A stretch of 64,000 nt of DNA from Ceratotherium simum simum (GCF_000283155.1 NW_004454193.1:9363693-9427692); one strand, 5' to 3'; positions 12,601 to 21,391 are shown, numbered from the stretch's first letter. A program made the numbers and translations. The notes: a model not told the origin generated them from the letters alone.

Positions 12601-15600
12601 CTTCCTATTCACCATTTGTGTGGGTCTCTCCATTTCCTCCTGTGGATTTGAGTTAGCATCTGGTGTTATTTCCTTACTTAAATACAGCCTCATTTCAGCC
12701 TGCCTCCTTCATGCTGCTGTCGTCAACTATATTACATTTTTATACGTATAGGCCCCAAATACAATTATATACATATTGTTTTATGAAATTGCTTTTTAAA
12801 TCAGTTAAGAGAAGGAGAATATACAGTTATGCTGTCATTTATAATTACCTTTGTGCTATTTATTTTCTTCACATGGATTTGAGTTACTGTCTGGTGTCAC
12901 TTGTTTTCAGCCTGAAGAATTTCCTTTATAATAATAAGGCAGATCCACTAGGAATGAGTTCTCTCAGTTTTTGTTTATCTGGGAATGTCTTTATTTTTCC
13001 TCCACTTTTTAAAAATAAACTTTTTATTTTAGAACTGTTTTAGAAAATTGTGAAGATAGTACAGAGTGTTCCCAAATACCTCACACCCAATTTCTGCTAT
13101 TATTAACATCTTACATTAGTAGAATACATTTATTGAAACTAATGAGCCAATACTGATACATTATTATTAGTATTTACGATTAATATTACTTATGTTTCCT
13201 TAGTTTTTACGTGATGTCCTTTTTTCTGTGTCAGGATTCCATCCAGGATACCGCATTACATTTAGTGTCATGTCTCACTAGGTTCCTCTTGGCTGTGACA
13301 GTTTCTCAGACTTTGCTTGTTGATAACATTGACAGTTTTGTGGAGTGCTAGTCAGCTATTTTGTAGAATGTTCCTCAACTGGGACTTGTCTAATGTTTTT
13401 CTCACGATTGGACTGGGGTCATGTGGTATTGGGGTGAAGACCACAGAGGTAAAGTGCCATCTTCATCACATCATATCAAGGGAGCGTACTGTCAAATGAC
13501 TAACCACTGCTGATGTGAACCTGGATCAGCTGGCTGAGGTAGTGTTCTACAGGTTTCTCCACTGTAAAGTCACTCTTTCCCTCACTTTCCACACTGTACT
13601 CTTTGGAAGGAAGTTACTATGTGCAGCCCACACTTAAGAAGAGGGAGCTATAAATTATTTGGGATTCTTCTTCATGGGAGATTTGTCAATTCTGCCCATT
13701 TATTTATTTTTAAAATCATTTATTTATAGCAGTATCAACTCATGGGTATTTATTTTCCACGTTGGGTTATAATCTAATATTATTTATTTTGTTGCTCACA
13801 TTGTTCAAGCTTGGCCATTGGGAGCTCTTTTAGTTGGCTTTTGTGTCCATTTGACATATCCCCATTTTTGTGGTTTTTTTTTTTTTCTTTTTAGCACTTA
13901 TTTCCTTTCTGGCACTAGAAGATGCTCCAGGCTCTTATATATTTCCTGCCCAAGTCCTAGAATTAGCCATTTCTCCAAGGAGTTCTGGTTCCTTTTATTT
14001 GAGAATAGCATTAGAAACCAAGATCTGAGTGTGTTCATGGCTTGCTTTCATTTTTGAAAGATAGTTTTGCTAGATATAAGATTCTTGGTTGACAGTTTTT
14101 TCCTTTAGCACTTAGAACATGTCATCCCACTGCCTTGTGGCCTCCTTTGTTTCTGATGAGAAGTCAGCTATTGATCTTATTTGGCTTCCCTTGTATGTGG
14201 TGAATTGTTTTCTCTTGCTGCTTTCAATATTTTGTCTTTGCCTTGTCAGTCAACATTTTGGTATGTTGTGTCTGTGAGTGGATTTCTTTGCAGTTATCCT
14301 GCTTGGAGTTTGTTGAACTTCTTGGATGTGTAGCTTAATATTTTTCATCAAATTTGGGACATTTTCAGCCATTATTTCCTCGAATATTTTCTCTGCTCCT
14401 TTCTCTTTCTGCTCTCCTTCTGTTACTTCCATTACATGCATGTTGATACACTTAGTGGTGTTCCACATTTTTCTTTGTTCTTTTTTCTCTGTGTTTTTCA
14501 TGCTGCATAATCTCTATCAGTTTACCTTGAAGTTTACTGATTCTTTCTTCTGCTGGCTTAAATCTGCTGTTGATCCCCTCTAGTGAATTTTTCATTTTGG
14601 TTATTGCATTGAAAAGACTCTAGATTTTCCATTTGGTTCTTTTTTTTTTTAATAATTTCTACCTCTTTATTGATATTCTCTATTTGATGAGACATCATCA
14701 TCATATATTCCTTTAATTCTTTAAACATGGTTTCCTTGGTTCTTTGAACATATTTATAATAGCTGCTTTGAAGACTTTTTCTGCTAAGCCCACCATCTGG
14801 ATTCCCTCAAATGCAGTTTGTGTTGCCTGCTTTTTTCCCCTGTGCAGGTCACACTTCCCTGTTTCTTTACCTATCTTATAATATTTGTCAAAAACTGGGC
14901 ATCTTAGATAATATATTGTAACAACTCTGGACACTAATCCCCCCATCCCTTTCTTGGGCTTGTCATTGTTTTTGCTTGTTACTTGTTCAGTGATTTGCCT
15001 GGACTAATTCAGGCTATTTTTCCTGCTGTTAGTAGCCTCTGATGTTGCTCCTCAGAGGTGCAGCCTCAATCATGGATACAATCTCCCTGACAACCAAGGA
15101 TGATTAGTGTTTCAGCTGAGTTCTCTCTGACTGTTGCATCTTCCAGGTAAGCTTTTGGCTGGTCTACCTCTGTTGGTATCACATCTAGGCATTAGCCTCC
15201 ATTAATTGCTGGCTGATTGCTCTATTGCTTTCAGCAACATCCTGAGACATTAATTGCTCCATATTCTGATCCAATTAAAATCAGGCCCCTTTGCAGGAGC
15301 AAAGTGTTGCCAGTCTTTGAGGCTTGCTCCAACCCTAAGAAAGCTCTTCTTAATGGTCTTTCTCTGGTTTTGTTAAACATCTAGCTGGTGTACTGTTTTG
15401 CTTGTTGCTACTAATATCATGGAACTACCAGCTTCCTCTTAATTGCTCACCCCAAAGATCTCCATTGTTTTCCACAAAGTACTTAGGCATGAACAGCCCA
15501 TAGTTTGTTACAAAAAGTCAGTCCCTTTAGGCAGCATCCTAGAGCTCCCTGTTTTACAGCCTCACCTCTTGGGCAAAACTTTTGCACTGGAGCTGGGGGT

Positions 15601-18600
15601 GCGAACAGTGGCCTGCCTTTCCTGTAGTTTTACCCCTGCTCTCCAAGTGGGGTGCTGGGCCGGGATTGCCATCCTTGGTCTTCTCAGCATGTCCTTCATA
15701 GCTGTAGTACTTATTTCTTAATGCCTTGGTTCTTGCTATTTTATTATATTTTATCTTAGGTATTCTCTAATCGTTATCCTCACAAGAGTGTCCACTGATG
15801 GTTCTGGGTACATCTTTAGGTCTCCCTTCAGGTGTATGTCTGTGCTAGACATTGTAGGTATCCACTGAACCTTTCTTGACAAGTTTTTATTGCATTCTGA
15901 CAAGTTAATAAAAAAATAATTTTGTTGGATTGCTTCAAAGTGAATTAAAACCACTTCTCAAACTAGAACGCTCAAACCAGTCACCTGGGGATCTCGTTAT
16001 AATATAGATTCTGACTGGGTAGATCTAGGGTGGCCTGAGAGCCTGCATTTTTACCCAGCTCCCAGAGATTATACTTTGTGAAGCAAGGAATTAAAAGACA
16101 GTACTAGATTAGGAAGATTCAACATCATAAAAATGTTAGTTCTTTTTAGGTTTCTCTGTGAAATAGTGATATTCCAATTAAAATAACAAGGAGCTTTTTT
16201 TTAAAAGATTTAAATAAACTGACCCAAAAGTTCTTTTGGAAAAATAAATAAGAATACCCCCAAAATTCTTAATAAGTAAATGAGGGGACTAGCCCTACCA
16301 GATACTGAAACATGTTATGAAGTTACAGTATTTAAAATAAGCTCCTGAATAGACTGGAAGACCAAAGAAAAAAATATAAGCCCTATAATGAGCCCCAATA
16401 CAGATCATATATGATACATATATGATCAAGTATCTGATAAAGTTTTGATAACGATACATTTAGTTTATGATGAAGGTGGCATTGCAGTGAGGGACAACCA
16501 GATTATTGAATAAATGATTTGGGATGACTGGGTAGCCATTTAAGAAAGAATAAAGTTGGAACTATATGTTACAGTGAAATTAATTCAGGTGTATCAGAGA
16601 TTTAAATGTAAATTATAAAACCATTAAAGTCCTAAAATAAATAGTGGGAACATTTTTATTATAATCTTGGAATGGGGAGGACTTTTAAAATATAAAGCCC
16701 AGGGGCCAGCCCCGTGGTGTTGTGGTTAAGTTCGGTGCACTCCGCTTCAGTGGCCTGGGTTTGTGGATTCGGATCCCAGGCATGGACCTACACCACTTGT
16801 CAGCCACACTGTGGCGGTAACCCACATACATAATAGAGGAAGATTCGCACAGATGTTAGCTCAGGGTGAATCTTCCTCAACAACAAAAATATGTATATAT
16901 AAAACTCAGAAACCATGAAATCAATAAAGTTAGTTATATAAAAATGAAAATTTTCTTACATAGCAAAAACCATCGTAAGCAAAGCCAAAAGATCAATAAC
17001 TGGAAAAATGTTGTATCTAATATTACAAGGAGCTATTTTTCTTAAAACATAAATAACATTTATAAATTAATTTAAAAAATCTAACAGAAAATAGAAAAAA
17101 ATGGGCAAAAGATTTAAACAGTTTACAGAAAAGCTAAAAAATCTCAAACATAAGAAAAATGGTCCACTTCACTCATAAGGAACGCAAAATAGAGCTATAA
17201 TGAGATAGCATTTTTCCTGTCTTAGACTGACAAAGATCAAAAACTTGGTAAGACTGTTGAGAGAATGGGGAAATCAGGTGGTCTCAAACATTGCTGCAGG
17301 GGTATGATTGGCTTGATCATTATAGAAGGCAAGTCAGCACTATTTACCAAACATGCACGTGTGCTGGGGGCAGAGTTTCTCAACATAAGCCCTACTGACA
17401 TTTTGGATGAGGGCTGCCCTGTGCATTGTAGGGTGTTTAGTAGCTTCCCTGGCCTCAACCTACTAGATTGGCACCACCCTAGGTGTGACAAACAAAAATG
17501 TCTCCACACATTGCCAAATGTTTCTGGGAGGCAAAATAACCCCCAGTTGAGACCCACTACCTTACAACAAGCAATTTCACTTTCAGTAACTTATCCTACG
17601 CATATTCATGTGTATTTACAATATGACATATACCCAGAAGATTAGTAATCACAGCATTGTTTGTTGTAATAGCAAGAGATTGGAAAGCTAAGTAACTGTT
17701 TGTGAGGACTTGTCAAATTATAGTATGTCCATACAGTGGAAAAGTATGCAGCTGTTAAAAAGAATGAATAAATTCTTTATGTGCTGATACAGAAGGATCT
17801 TCAAGATTTATTGAGTGAAAAAAAAACTGGATGAATAAAAGTGAATAGAATATGCTACTGTTTGGGTCAAAAAAGGAAACATGTTTGTATGGGCGTAGTT
17901 TTCTAGAAGGATGCACAAAACCTAAAAATAGTGTATGCTTCTGGGCCAGGGGGCAGTGATGGGCTGGGACCCGTGTACTTTTATACCATTTGAGTTGCAT
18001 GTATTGCCTACGCAAAACAATTGTTAAAATAAAAATTAAAAAGACAATGCTAATTCAAGAAATCCACTCAAACAGAAAAGGGCTAGTTAATTTTACTGTA
18101 TGATAATTTTTTTTCCAACTTTTTTTTTTTTTGTGAGGAAGATCAGCCCTGAGCTAACATCCGTGCCAATCCTCCTCTTTTTGCTGAGGAAGACCAGCTC
18201 TGAGCTAACATGTATGATAATTTTTAAAATAAAATTTAAAAAGAGATTCCTCAAAAAATTGAATAACCATATGATCCAGCAATTCTACTTCTGGGTATAT
18301 AGCCAAAATAATTAAAAGCATGAACTCGAACAGGTATTTGTATACTCATGTTCATAGCAGCATTCTTCACAACTGCCAAAAGGTGGAAGCAACCCAAGTG
18401 CCCATTGGTAGATGAACAGATAAACAAAATGTGATGTACACATACAATGGAATATTATTCATTCTTAAAAAGGAAGGAAATTTTGACACATGGATGAACC
18501 TTAAAGACATTATGCTAAGTGAAATAAGGTCGTCACAAAAGGACAAATATTGTATGCTTCCACTTATAAGAGGTTCCTAGGGTAGCCCATGGAGAAGGGG

Positions 18601-20407
18601 GAGTGGGGAGTTAGTGTTTAACAGGTACAGAGATTAGGTTGGGGAAGATGAGAAAGTTCTGGAGATGGATGGTGGTAAAGGTTACACAACAATGTGAATA
18701 TACTGAATGCCACAGAACTGTACACTTAAATATGGTTAAAATGGGAAATTTTATGTATATTTTATGAAAAAAATACAAGCAAATGAATTGAGACTGATTA
18801 AATCAAAGCGTACTTCAATACACAATTTTTCTTAAAAACACACCTAAGAAATCAAAATACGTAAAACATATTCCTTAGTAAAGGAAGAAGGGAAAGAAGG
18901 AAGGAAAGAAGGAAGGTTAGAAGGAAAGAAAGAAGGAAGGAAGGGAAAAAGACTGTTTTAGACTGCACTTGGAGTTTCTAGACTGGATTAAAAAAAGTCA
19001 CTATCTGTAAAAATCAGAATCTTGTGATTCCTCCCCCTCCTTTGAAAATTTAAACATAATTTTTAGAACTACACTGGAACTGGGGAGAGAAGCCAGGGCC
19101 AGTAAGTCCCAGTAAGCCAGAACTGCCAGGATCCCTGGGTTTAATTGTCCCTCCCCACCAGGACCGGGCCAAAGCCGAGGCTTTGAACAAGCAGCTCCGG
19201 AAGCAGCTGGCCGAGTTCCGAGCGCCACCGGTGATGGTGTACGTCCGGGAGAAGATCCTAAACGGGGACCTGGAGAAGACCGTCAAGACGTGGGAAAGGA
19301 AGGTGGAGATTGCAGAGGTGAGCACAGAGAAGCCCGGGACGGGCAGTCTTTCAGGCCCTTCACATGTTTGTCTAGGATTTTGTTTTTGAGCTAAGAATAC
19401 AGGTGTTTGGACGTGGACTGTCTGTGAGAAATCTCAGCGGTTCCTTCAGCTCTTACACCAAAATGAAGGATGGCTTTTTTCATTTTTTTTAAAGCTCCTT
19501 TTTCCTTGTTAGGGACAGGGTCTTTTCAGGTGATCAGGAAGAGATTCTGTAGTAATAGTGTTTTTTTAGTTGCTTGTATTTGTAATGAATTCTGGAAGCT
19601 TCTGAATCCTTCCCCCGACCATTGATAACAGTGATTGCTACTTCATACATGGAGAAGCCAGTTTTTTAAAAAGTGAGATAATCATGGACTTTTAATACCA
19701 CTCAGAACCCAAGTCCATGCATTTACATAGTTGCCATGGGCCTTTTGGTTTCTGACTAACCCCACAGCCTTTTCATATGATGCGGGGTGCACAGAAGCTC
19801 CCTGGGCCCTTGTGAGCTGGAAAAGAGATGGGAAACATGTGGACGATCCGCTGGCGTCAGAAGAAAGCAAGCTCTGGGACGGCCACAGGCCACTTTGCAT
19901 CCTGAGGGCACTAAGACGCCATTAGAGCAGCTTCAAAACCCAGTCAGGTCACCTGGGAACCTTGGTGTTTTCATATCTAGACCTGGCTCCACATCCCACA
20001 GAACTTTCTCCTGCCTTTCCTGTGGTCACTTGGTGGCAGGGAGTAAATTAGGATCCAAATTTGGGCCCATCAGATCTGGAGCCGAGAAGTAGCACAGAAT
20101 CACAGCAGGAACCTGCAACTTCTCACTTTACTGAACAGAAACAAGCTCTTCAGAAGAATCTTCCCGATGCCCCTAGGTGGCCTGGCCCCACAGCACACAT
20201 TGTGGGCACTGCCCCACACAGTGTCACCATCATGGGGCTGGATGCATGTTGCACTCTGAAGAGTCACAATTGGTTTTTCCCAAATGACCACCTTCCCCTC
20301 CCCCCTTTTCCTTTTTGCAGATGTCCCTAAAAGGCTATCGAAAGGCTTGGAATAAAATGAAAACAACCACTGAGCGGTTGCAAGCAATTTGCTCCCCTGG
20401 GAAATAG
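515..20407 (+). CDS. CCDC113: CCDC113 (CFAP263), 3' part of gene: six coding exons to the stop codon
   Basis: Spliced gene. Coding exons are 515-670, 1448-1528, 5304-5459, 10024-10131, 19162-19317 and 20321-20407; together they encode 247 residues plus a stop. All six join in phase 0 with AG/GT boundaries. The product matches the C-terminal two thirds of human CCDC113 (about 377 aa), so the N-terminal exons lie left of the window. The protein is almost entirely charged alpha-helical coiled coil, with no enzyme motif or membrane segment. In the family, CCDC113 pairs with CCDC96 at the base of the radial spoke 3 / N-DRC region of motile cilia, and is also reported at centriolar satellites; it supports ciliogenesis and flagellar beating. 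No frameshift or premature stop is seen. Introns carry MaLR LTRs, L1M/HAL1, MER20 and ERE insertions; the 9-kb intron between 10132 and 19161 is almost all repeats. Confidence 0.95.
671..1447. other. CCDC113 intron, no recognised feature
   Basis: AT-rich intronic sequence with a T-rich tract before the next acceptor. I recognise no gene, RNA or clear repeat here. Confidence 0.5.
1448..1528 (+). CDS. CCDC113: CCDC113 internal coding exon
   Basis: 81 bp, 27 codons, [11 protein letters not shown]...LLQLRQ. A T-rich tract ending TTTTTTAG (1446-1447) precedes it and GTATGT follows at 1529. It continues the lysine-rich coiled coil and is in phase 0 with both neighbours. It is too short to stand out as an open reading frame, so homology plus splice sites decide it. 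Confidence 0.93.
1562..2050 (+). mobile_element. MaLR LTR (MLT1 type), solo, with flanking GGTTAC duplication
   Basis: Starts TGTGGTAGGTAGAACAATG and shows the typical order: CCCCCCAAAGATGTCCACAT, GATTAAATCAAGGATC, GGAGATTATCTTGGATTATC, CCTTATAAGAGGCAGGCAGG, and near the end TAAGTCACTGAGTTTGTGG. GGTTAC occurs immediately on both sides (1556-1561 and 2051-2056), fitting the 5-bp duplication of this class plus a chance base. No internal retroviral sequence is attached. Fossil element inside a CCDC113 intron. Confidence 0.85.
2280..2540 (+). mobile_element. Ancient CR1/L3-like LINE fragment
   Basis: GACTAAGGTCAAATGTAAGATCCTCCGCTTTG followed by a CACAGGTACCAGATGG-type stretch recalls the L3/CR1 pattern (AAGGACAAATGCAAAGTCCTGCACTTGG). 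Strongly diverged, with loose boundaries; from memory only. Confidence 0.4.
2541..3541. other. CCDC113 intron, unassigned
   Basis: Moderately GC-rich. A purine-rich stretch lies at 2640-2890. A weak L2/L3-type match (GGGTCCTGCCCTCACGAGCTC, about 3075-3095) is visible. No gene evidence; the short reading frames lack homology. Confidence 0.4.
3542..4884 (-). mobile_element. 5'-truncated L1 (minus strand), 3' end at left
   Basis: The 3' UTR is in antisense (ATTGAGGTAACATTGGTTTATAACATT), followed by the ORF2 C-terminal region read on the minus strand at 4771-3962 ([17 protein letters not shown] is diagnostic). ORF2 is cut short by a stop after QPKCP at a CpG-type site. Flanks GTTAAAAACCACTTTTA (3525-3541) and GTTACAAACAACTTTTA (4885-4901) match at 15 of 17 bases, fitting an aged target-site duplication. 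It sits upstream of an L2. Confidence 0.88.
4905..5220 (+). mobile_element. L2 LINE 3' end
   Basis: TTCCTGACCCAGCCTTCC, AGGCCAGGGAGTATCGTA, CTCTATCCCCAGTGCCTAGCAC, TGCCTGGCACCAAGCAG and TTTGTTGAATGACTGAATGA are in L2 order. The next CCDC113 exon starts about 85 bp later. Confidence 0.85.
5304..5459 (+). CDS. CCDC113: CCDC113 internal coding exon
   Basis: 156 bp, 52 codons, [20 protein letters not shown]... to LQVLNAYK. Acceptor CTGCAG lies just before it; donor GTAAGG is at 5460. [20 protein letters not shown] is a hallmark of this family and is the strongest single match to human CCDC113. Helical coiled-coil composition continues. Confidence 0.95.
5460..6039. other. CCDC113 intron, no recognised feature
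   Basis: Starts CpG-rich (5460-5540), then ordinary intron. A stretch near 5650-5790 (CATTAGAACCACCCAGGAGC...) resembles a decayed MER5-type hAT fragment, but I cannot set boundaries. Confidence 0.35.
6040..6415. mobile_element. Non-autonomous hAT-Charlie (MER-type) DNA transposon
   Basis: One end reads GAGGTCAGCGAACTGCGGGG...GTGAGCTAAGAATGCTTTTACAG. The other reads GCCTGTAAAGCCTAAAATATTTACTCTGTGGCC...GGTTGGTGACCC, the inverted counterpart of the widespread GGTTGGCAAACT terminus. AT-rich middle. Ancient and transposase-free. Confidence 0.7.
6515..6625 (-). repeat. MIR SINE, antisense
   Basis: TTTACAAATGAAAAACCTGAGGC, then a GAGGCAGAGGAGTTGCC segment and GACAGAGCTGGGACTC: the core and 5' half of a MIR read backwards. 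Confidence 0.7.
6626..7799. other. CCDC113 intron with faint ancient repeats
   Basis: 7330-7445 shows a plus-strand MIR-like stretch (GCACCGAGGACAGTGCCTGGCC). 7545-7640 shows an L2/L3-type stretch (GAGTGCCTACTGGATGCCAGGCACAGGGC...CAGCCGTGAAGAAGACAGACACGGTCTC). The rest is unassigned; reading frames here show no recognisable protein. Confidence 0.5.
7800..8463 (+). mobile_element. MaLR LTR (MLT1 type), solo, with GTGCCT flanks
   Basis: Begins TGTGGGTAGAATTCTAAGATG and carries GATAGGGAGATTTTCC, GTGGGCCTGACCTAATCACATGAG, GGACTTCTGACCTG, and ends GTGAGATAATAAATGTGTGTGC then GCTAATACG. TGCCT immediately precedes the LTR (7795-7799) and recurs right after it (GTGCCT, 8464-8469). A long minus-strand open frame across this LTR is an accident. 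Confidence 0.85.
8950..9225 (+). mobile_element. L2 LINE 3' fragment
   Basis: CCTTAGCTTGGAATGTTCTTC, CCTTCTTGACCACGTC, GGTAGCAGGACCTACGTTG and GGGTTTGTTGAGTGAG follow L2 order. Confidence 0.7.
9490..9745 (+). repeat. MIR SINE
   Basis: CCTGGGTTCAAATCCTGGC, GTGACCTTGGGCAAATTGC, CCTAAGAGTCAGTTTCC and GTAAAGTGGGGATGGC are the MIR B box and core. The tail region (GTCAGGCACTGTGCTCAGCA) follows, possibly a second antisense copy from about 9660. Confidence 0.8.
10024..10131 (+). CDS. CCDC113: CCDC113 internal coding exon
   Basis: 108 bp, 36 codons, [10 protein letters not shown]... to ETLQVEE. Acceptor ATTTCAG ends at 10023 and donor GTAGGA starts at 10132. Against the human protein it carries several substitutions (for example [11 protein letters not shown] where human has about AMEIYLNLDKE), but the heptad pattern and frame are kept. 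Confidence 0.93.
10240..11316. other. CCDC113 intron with MIR and (GA)n
   Basis: A perfect (GA) run of about 20 bp lies at 10520-10540. A plus-strand MIR lies at about 10790-10960 (GCACTGGACTTGTAGTCAG...TTTCTACATCTGTGAACTGG). The remainder is unassigned. Confidence 0.55.
11317..12560 (-). mobile_element. Old L1M fragment, 3' end at left
   Basis: 3' UTR motif ATTGGGATATAATTCACATACCATA in antisense, the CCACTAATCTACTTTCTGTCTCT block, then ORF2 C-terminus in antisense (minus frame 12355-12059: [20 protein letters not shown]-like [23 protein letters not shown]). Many substitutions; older than the L1 at 41.3 kb. Confidence 0.8.
12600..15720 (-). mobile_element. HAL1/L1M composite, interrupted at about 13000-14050
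   Basis: 12600-13000 ends at TGTCTTTATTTTTCCTCCAC, and the same element resumes at about 14050 with AGATAGTTTTGCTAGATATAAG...GTTTCTGATGAGAAGTCAGC. Between them sits a different L1M-type 3' segment (ACCCAATTTCTGCTATTATTAACATC... GGATACCGCATTACATTTAG...AAGGAAGTTACTATGTGCAGCC). The minus orientation is inferred from the family pattern. 14050-15000 has the antisense HAL1/L1 ORF1-ORF2 region; 15000-15720 is less certain. Confidence 0.65.
15721..16119. other. CCDC113 intron, probable hAT/L1 scraps
   Basis: AT-rich. 15965-16060 (CAAACCAGTCACCTGGGGATCTCGTTATAATATAG...CCTGAGAGCCTGCATTT) is a MER5-type hAT fragment. Nothing coding. Confidence 0.45.
16702..16890 (+). mobile_element. ERE SINE (equine tRNA-derived), plus strand
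   Basis: Head GGGGCCAGCCCCGTGG, B-box-like GGATTCGGATCCC, body ACACTGTGGCGGTAACCCACATA, tail AGAGGAAGATTCGCACAGATG, GTTAGCTCAGGGTGAATC, then A-rich. Diverged; the A box has decayed (TGGTGTTGTGGTTAAG). Confidence 0.92.
17367..17556 (-). mobile_element. MER20 (hAT-Charlie)
   Basis: GAGTTTCTCAACATAAGCCC, ACATTTTGGATGAGGGCTG, CTGTGCATTGTAGGGTG, AAAATGTCTCCACACATTGCC and AACCCCCAGTTGAGACCCAC: full-length antisense MER20 inside the L1M. Confidence 0.85.
18112..18210 (-). mobile_element. 5'-truncated ERE insertion with perfect 15-bp duplication
   Basis: Poly(T), GTGAGGAAGATCAGCCCTG, then a second tail unit GCTGAGGAAGACCAGCTCTG. TGTATGATAATTTTT flanks it exactly at 18097-18111 and 18211-18225. Only the 3' tail of the SINE is present. 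Confidence 0.92.
18238..18780 (+). mobile_element. L1M 3' end
   Basis: ATATGATCCAGCAATTCTAC, CCCAAGTGCCCATTGGTAG, ACACATACAATGGAATATTATTC and TGCTAAGTGAAATAAG are the end of ORF2; the 3' UTR ends AATGTGAATATACTGAATGCC...ATGAAAAAAATAC. Confidence 0.88.
18880..18952. repeat. (GGAA)n-type purine microsatellite
   Basis: Imperfect AAGG/AAAG/GAAGG units on the plus strand over about 70 bp; one strand is nearly all purine. About 210 bp upstream of the next CCDC113 exon. Confidence 0.8.
19162..19317 (+). CDS. CCDC113: CCDC113 internal coding exon
   Basis: 156 bp, 52 codons, [20 protein letters not shown]... to WERKVEIAE. The acceptor is CCCCACCAG and the donor GTGAGC at 19318. The [12 protein letters not shown] motif followed by a short break (proline pair) and WERKVEIAE is shared with CCDC113/CCDC96-type proteins and ends the long coiled coil. 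Locally GC-rich compared with the surrounding AT-rich L1 sequence. Confidence 0.95.
19318..20320. other. Last CCDC113 intron, no clear repeats
   Basis: Unique-looking sequence of mixed composition. Small reading frames on both strands have no recognised homology. The pyrimidine tract before 20321 is strong. Confidence 0.5.
20321..20407 (+). CDS. CCDC113: CCDC113 terminal coding exon
   Basis: 87 bp including the TAG stop; 28 codons [14 protein letters not shown]...CSPGK. A pyrimidine tract and TTTTTGCAG end at 20320. The GHRKAWN/GYRKAWN block is conserved in the family; the last eight residues are variable. The exon contains an AATAAA hexamer at 20351-20356 as part of the AWNK codons, upstream of the stop and so not the expected cleavage signal. 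Confidence 0.94.
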   Translation: MSLKGYRKAWNKMKTTTERLQAICSPGK

Positions 20408-20842
20408 CCAGAGAGAGGCCATGGCTGCAGAACACAAAGTGATCCATTAAAGTAATCAACTCCTTTCTAGTCACGGGGTCCTCTCACTGTTCCGTGTGCT
20501 GGCTGGGGTCCCCAACTCTCCAGCCAGGCTAACGGTCACCTCCCAGGCCACAGCTGCCCGTGGGGAGTGTTTTCACAGCCTGGCCCCTGAAACCAGCAAC
20601 ACTGAAAGAACCACAGGGCACTCTCATGGTTTGACACTTGTTAGCCCACATTTAGTTCATAAGCACAAATGAAAGTGACCTTCCCGCATGGGGGAGTGGG
20701 ACAGAGGAGGGAGAGCCAGCCCAGTGTGTGCCGTGGGCCTGTCCATGGCAGGCCAGGTGTGCAACTGTCAGAAACAGACACCACAGCAGCATGGTGAATG
20801 CCTAGCACTCAGCATTCTGAGCTCACTCTTCAGTTTGGAGGG
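20408..20842. other. Convergent 3' region between CCDC113 and PRSS54
   Basis: 435 bp between two opposing stop codons, GC-moderate, with no recognised repeat. It carries the CCDC113 poly(A) signal. On the minus strand I see no AATAAA or ATTAAA for PRSS54; the nearest variant is ACTAAA (complement of TTTAGT near 20651). PRSS54 transcripts may therefore use a variant signal or read into the CCDC113 3' end. Confidence 0.6.
20446..20451 (+). promoter_or_regulatory. CCDC113: ATTAAA poly(A) signal of CCDC113
   Basis: ATTAAA lies 39 bp after the stop codon. A G/T-rich stretch (TTCCGTGTGCTGGCTGGGGT) follows at about 20490-20509, the usual downstream element spacing. This implies a 3' UTR of only about 60-70 bases. 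Confidence 0.7.
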
Positions 20843-21391
20843 TTAGCTCCTAGACTGGATACCATTGCAAAAGAAAACAAGCACAAAGAAAAACAAGACA
20901 GTTTCTTGGGACTGATGTAACCTATTCTGACCTGAAATAGACTCATCCTCCCCAGCCTCCCTACCATAATAGTCATAGTACATGGGTTGTACAGCCACCT
21001 CAGGAGAACTGCCTGATTCCTTTAGGCCCTTTTCCCGAAAGTCTAGACTCTCTCTAGAGCTGTTTGCTGGCCATGAATATATGGTGGCCCTTCTTTGTCC
21101 TTGGAAGTTTGCTTGGGACCATCCAACTTGGTCCTGCCCAGGATATTTTTTCTGTGTCACAGCGGCCCGTGATGAATAGCTGGAGAAAGGAATCAGATTC
21201 TCCCAGGGGTGGAGGGAAGACAGGGGAAGGCTGGTCCTCCTAGTCTTAGACATAATCCAGTCGCTGTGGTCTTCCACTCGGACGTACAGAAATAGGCCAG
21301 GGCATTCCTCGCCACCGTGAGACAGGATTCCTCTCAGCACCCACAGATTCAGATGCTGGACCTGGCACATCATCGGGTTTCCTGGGTCTCC
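20843..21391 (-). CDS. PRSS54: PRSS54 last coding exon
   Basis: 549 bp including TAA, 182 codons. It starts GDPGNPMMCQ, where an active protease has GDSGGP, so the nucleophile is Pro and a Gly of the oxyanion loop is Asn. LWVLRGILSHGGEECPGLFLYVRV completes the protease fold. A low-complexity tail follows, with PMYYDYYG, an NSS sequon, and a terminal hydrophobic stretch TVLFFFVLVFFC, then eight residues NGIQSRS that extend past the human C-terminus. Acceptor CTGTCACAG ends at 21392. Confidence 0.94.
   Translation of the reverse strand, partial: GDPGNPMMCQVQHLNLWVLRGILSHGGEECPGLFLYVRVEDHSDWIMSKTRRTSLPLSSLHPWENLIPFSSYSSRAAVTQKKYPGQDQVGWSQANFQGQRRATIYSWPANSSRESLDFREKGLKESGSSPEVAVQPMYYDYYGREAGEDESISGQNRLHQSQETVLFFFVLVFFCNGIQSRS

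Larger units (their letters stand above)
16120..18040 (+). mobile_element. Old L1M ORF2 region, interrupted by ERE and MER20
   Basis: GGGGACTAGCCCTACCAGATACTGAAACATG and AAAAATGGGCAAAAGATTTAAACAG are L1 ORF2 signatures in plus orientation, with decayed coding potential. The ERE at 16702-16890 and MER20 at 17367-17556 split it; L1 sequence resumes after each. Confidence 0.75.
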
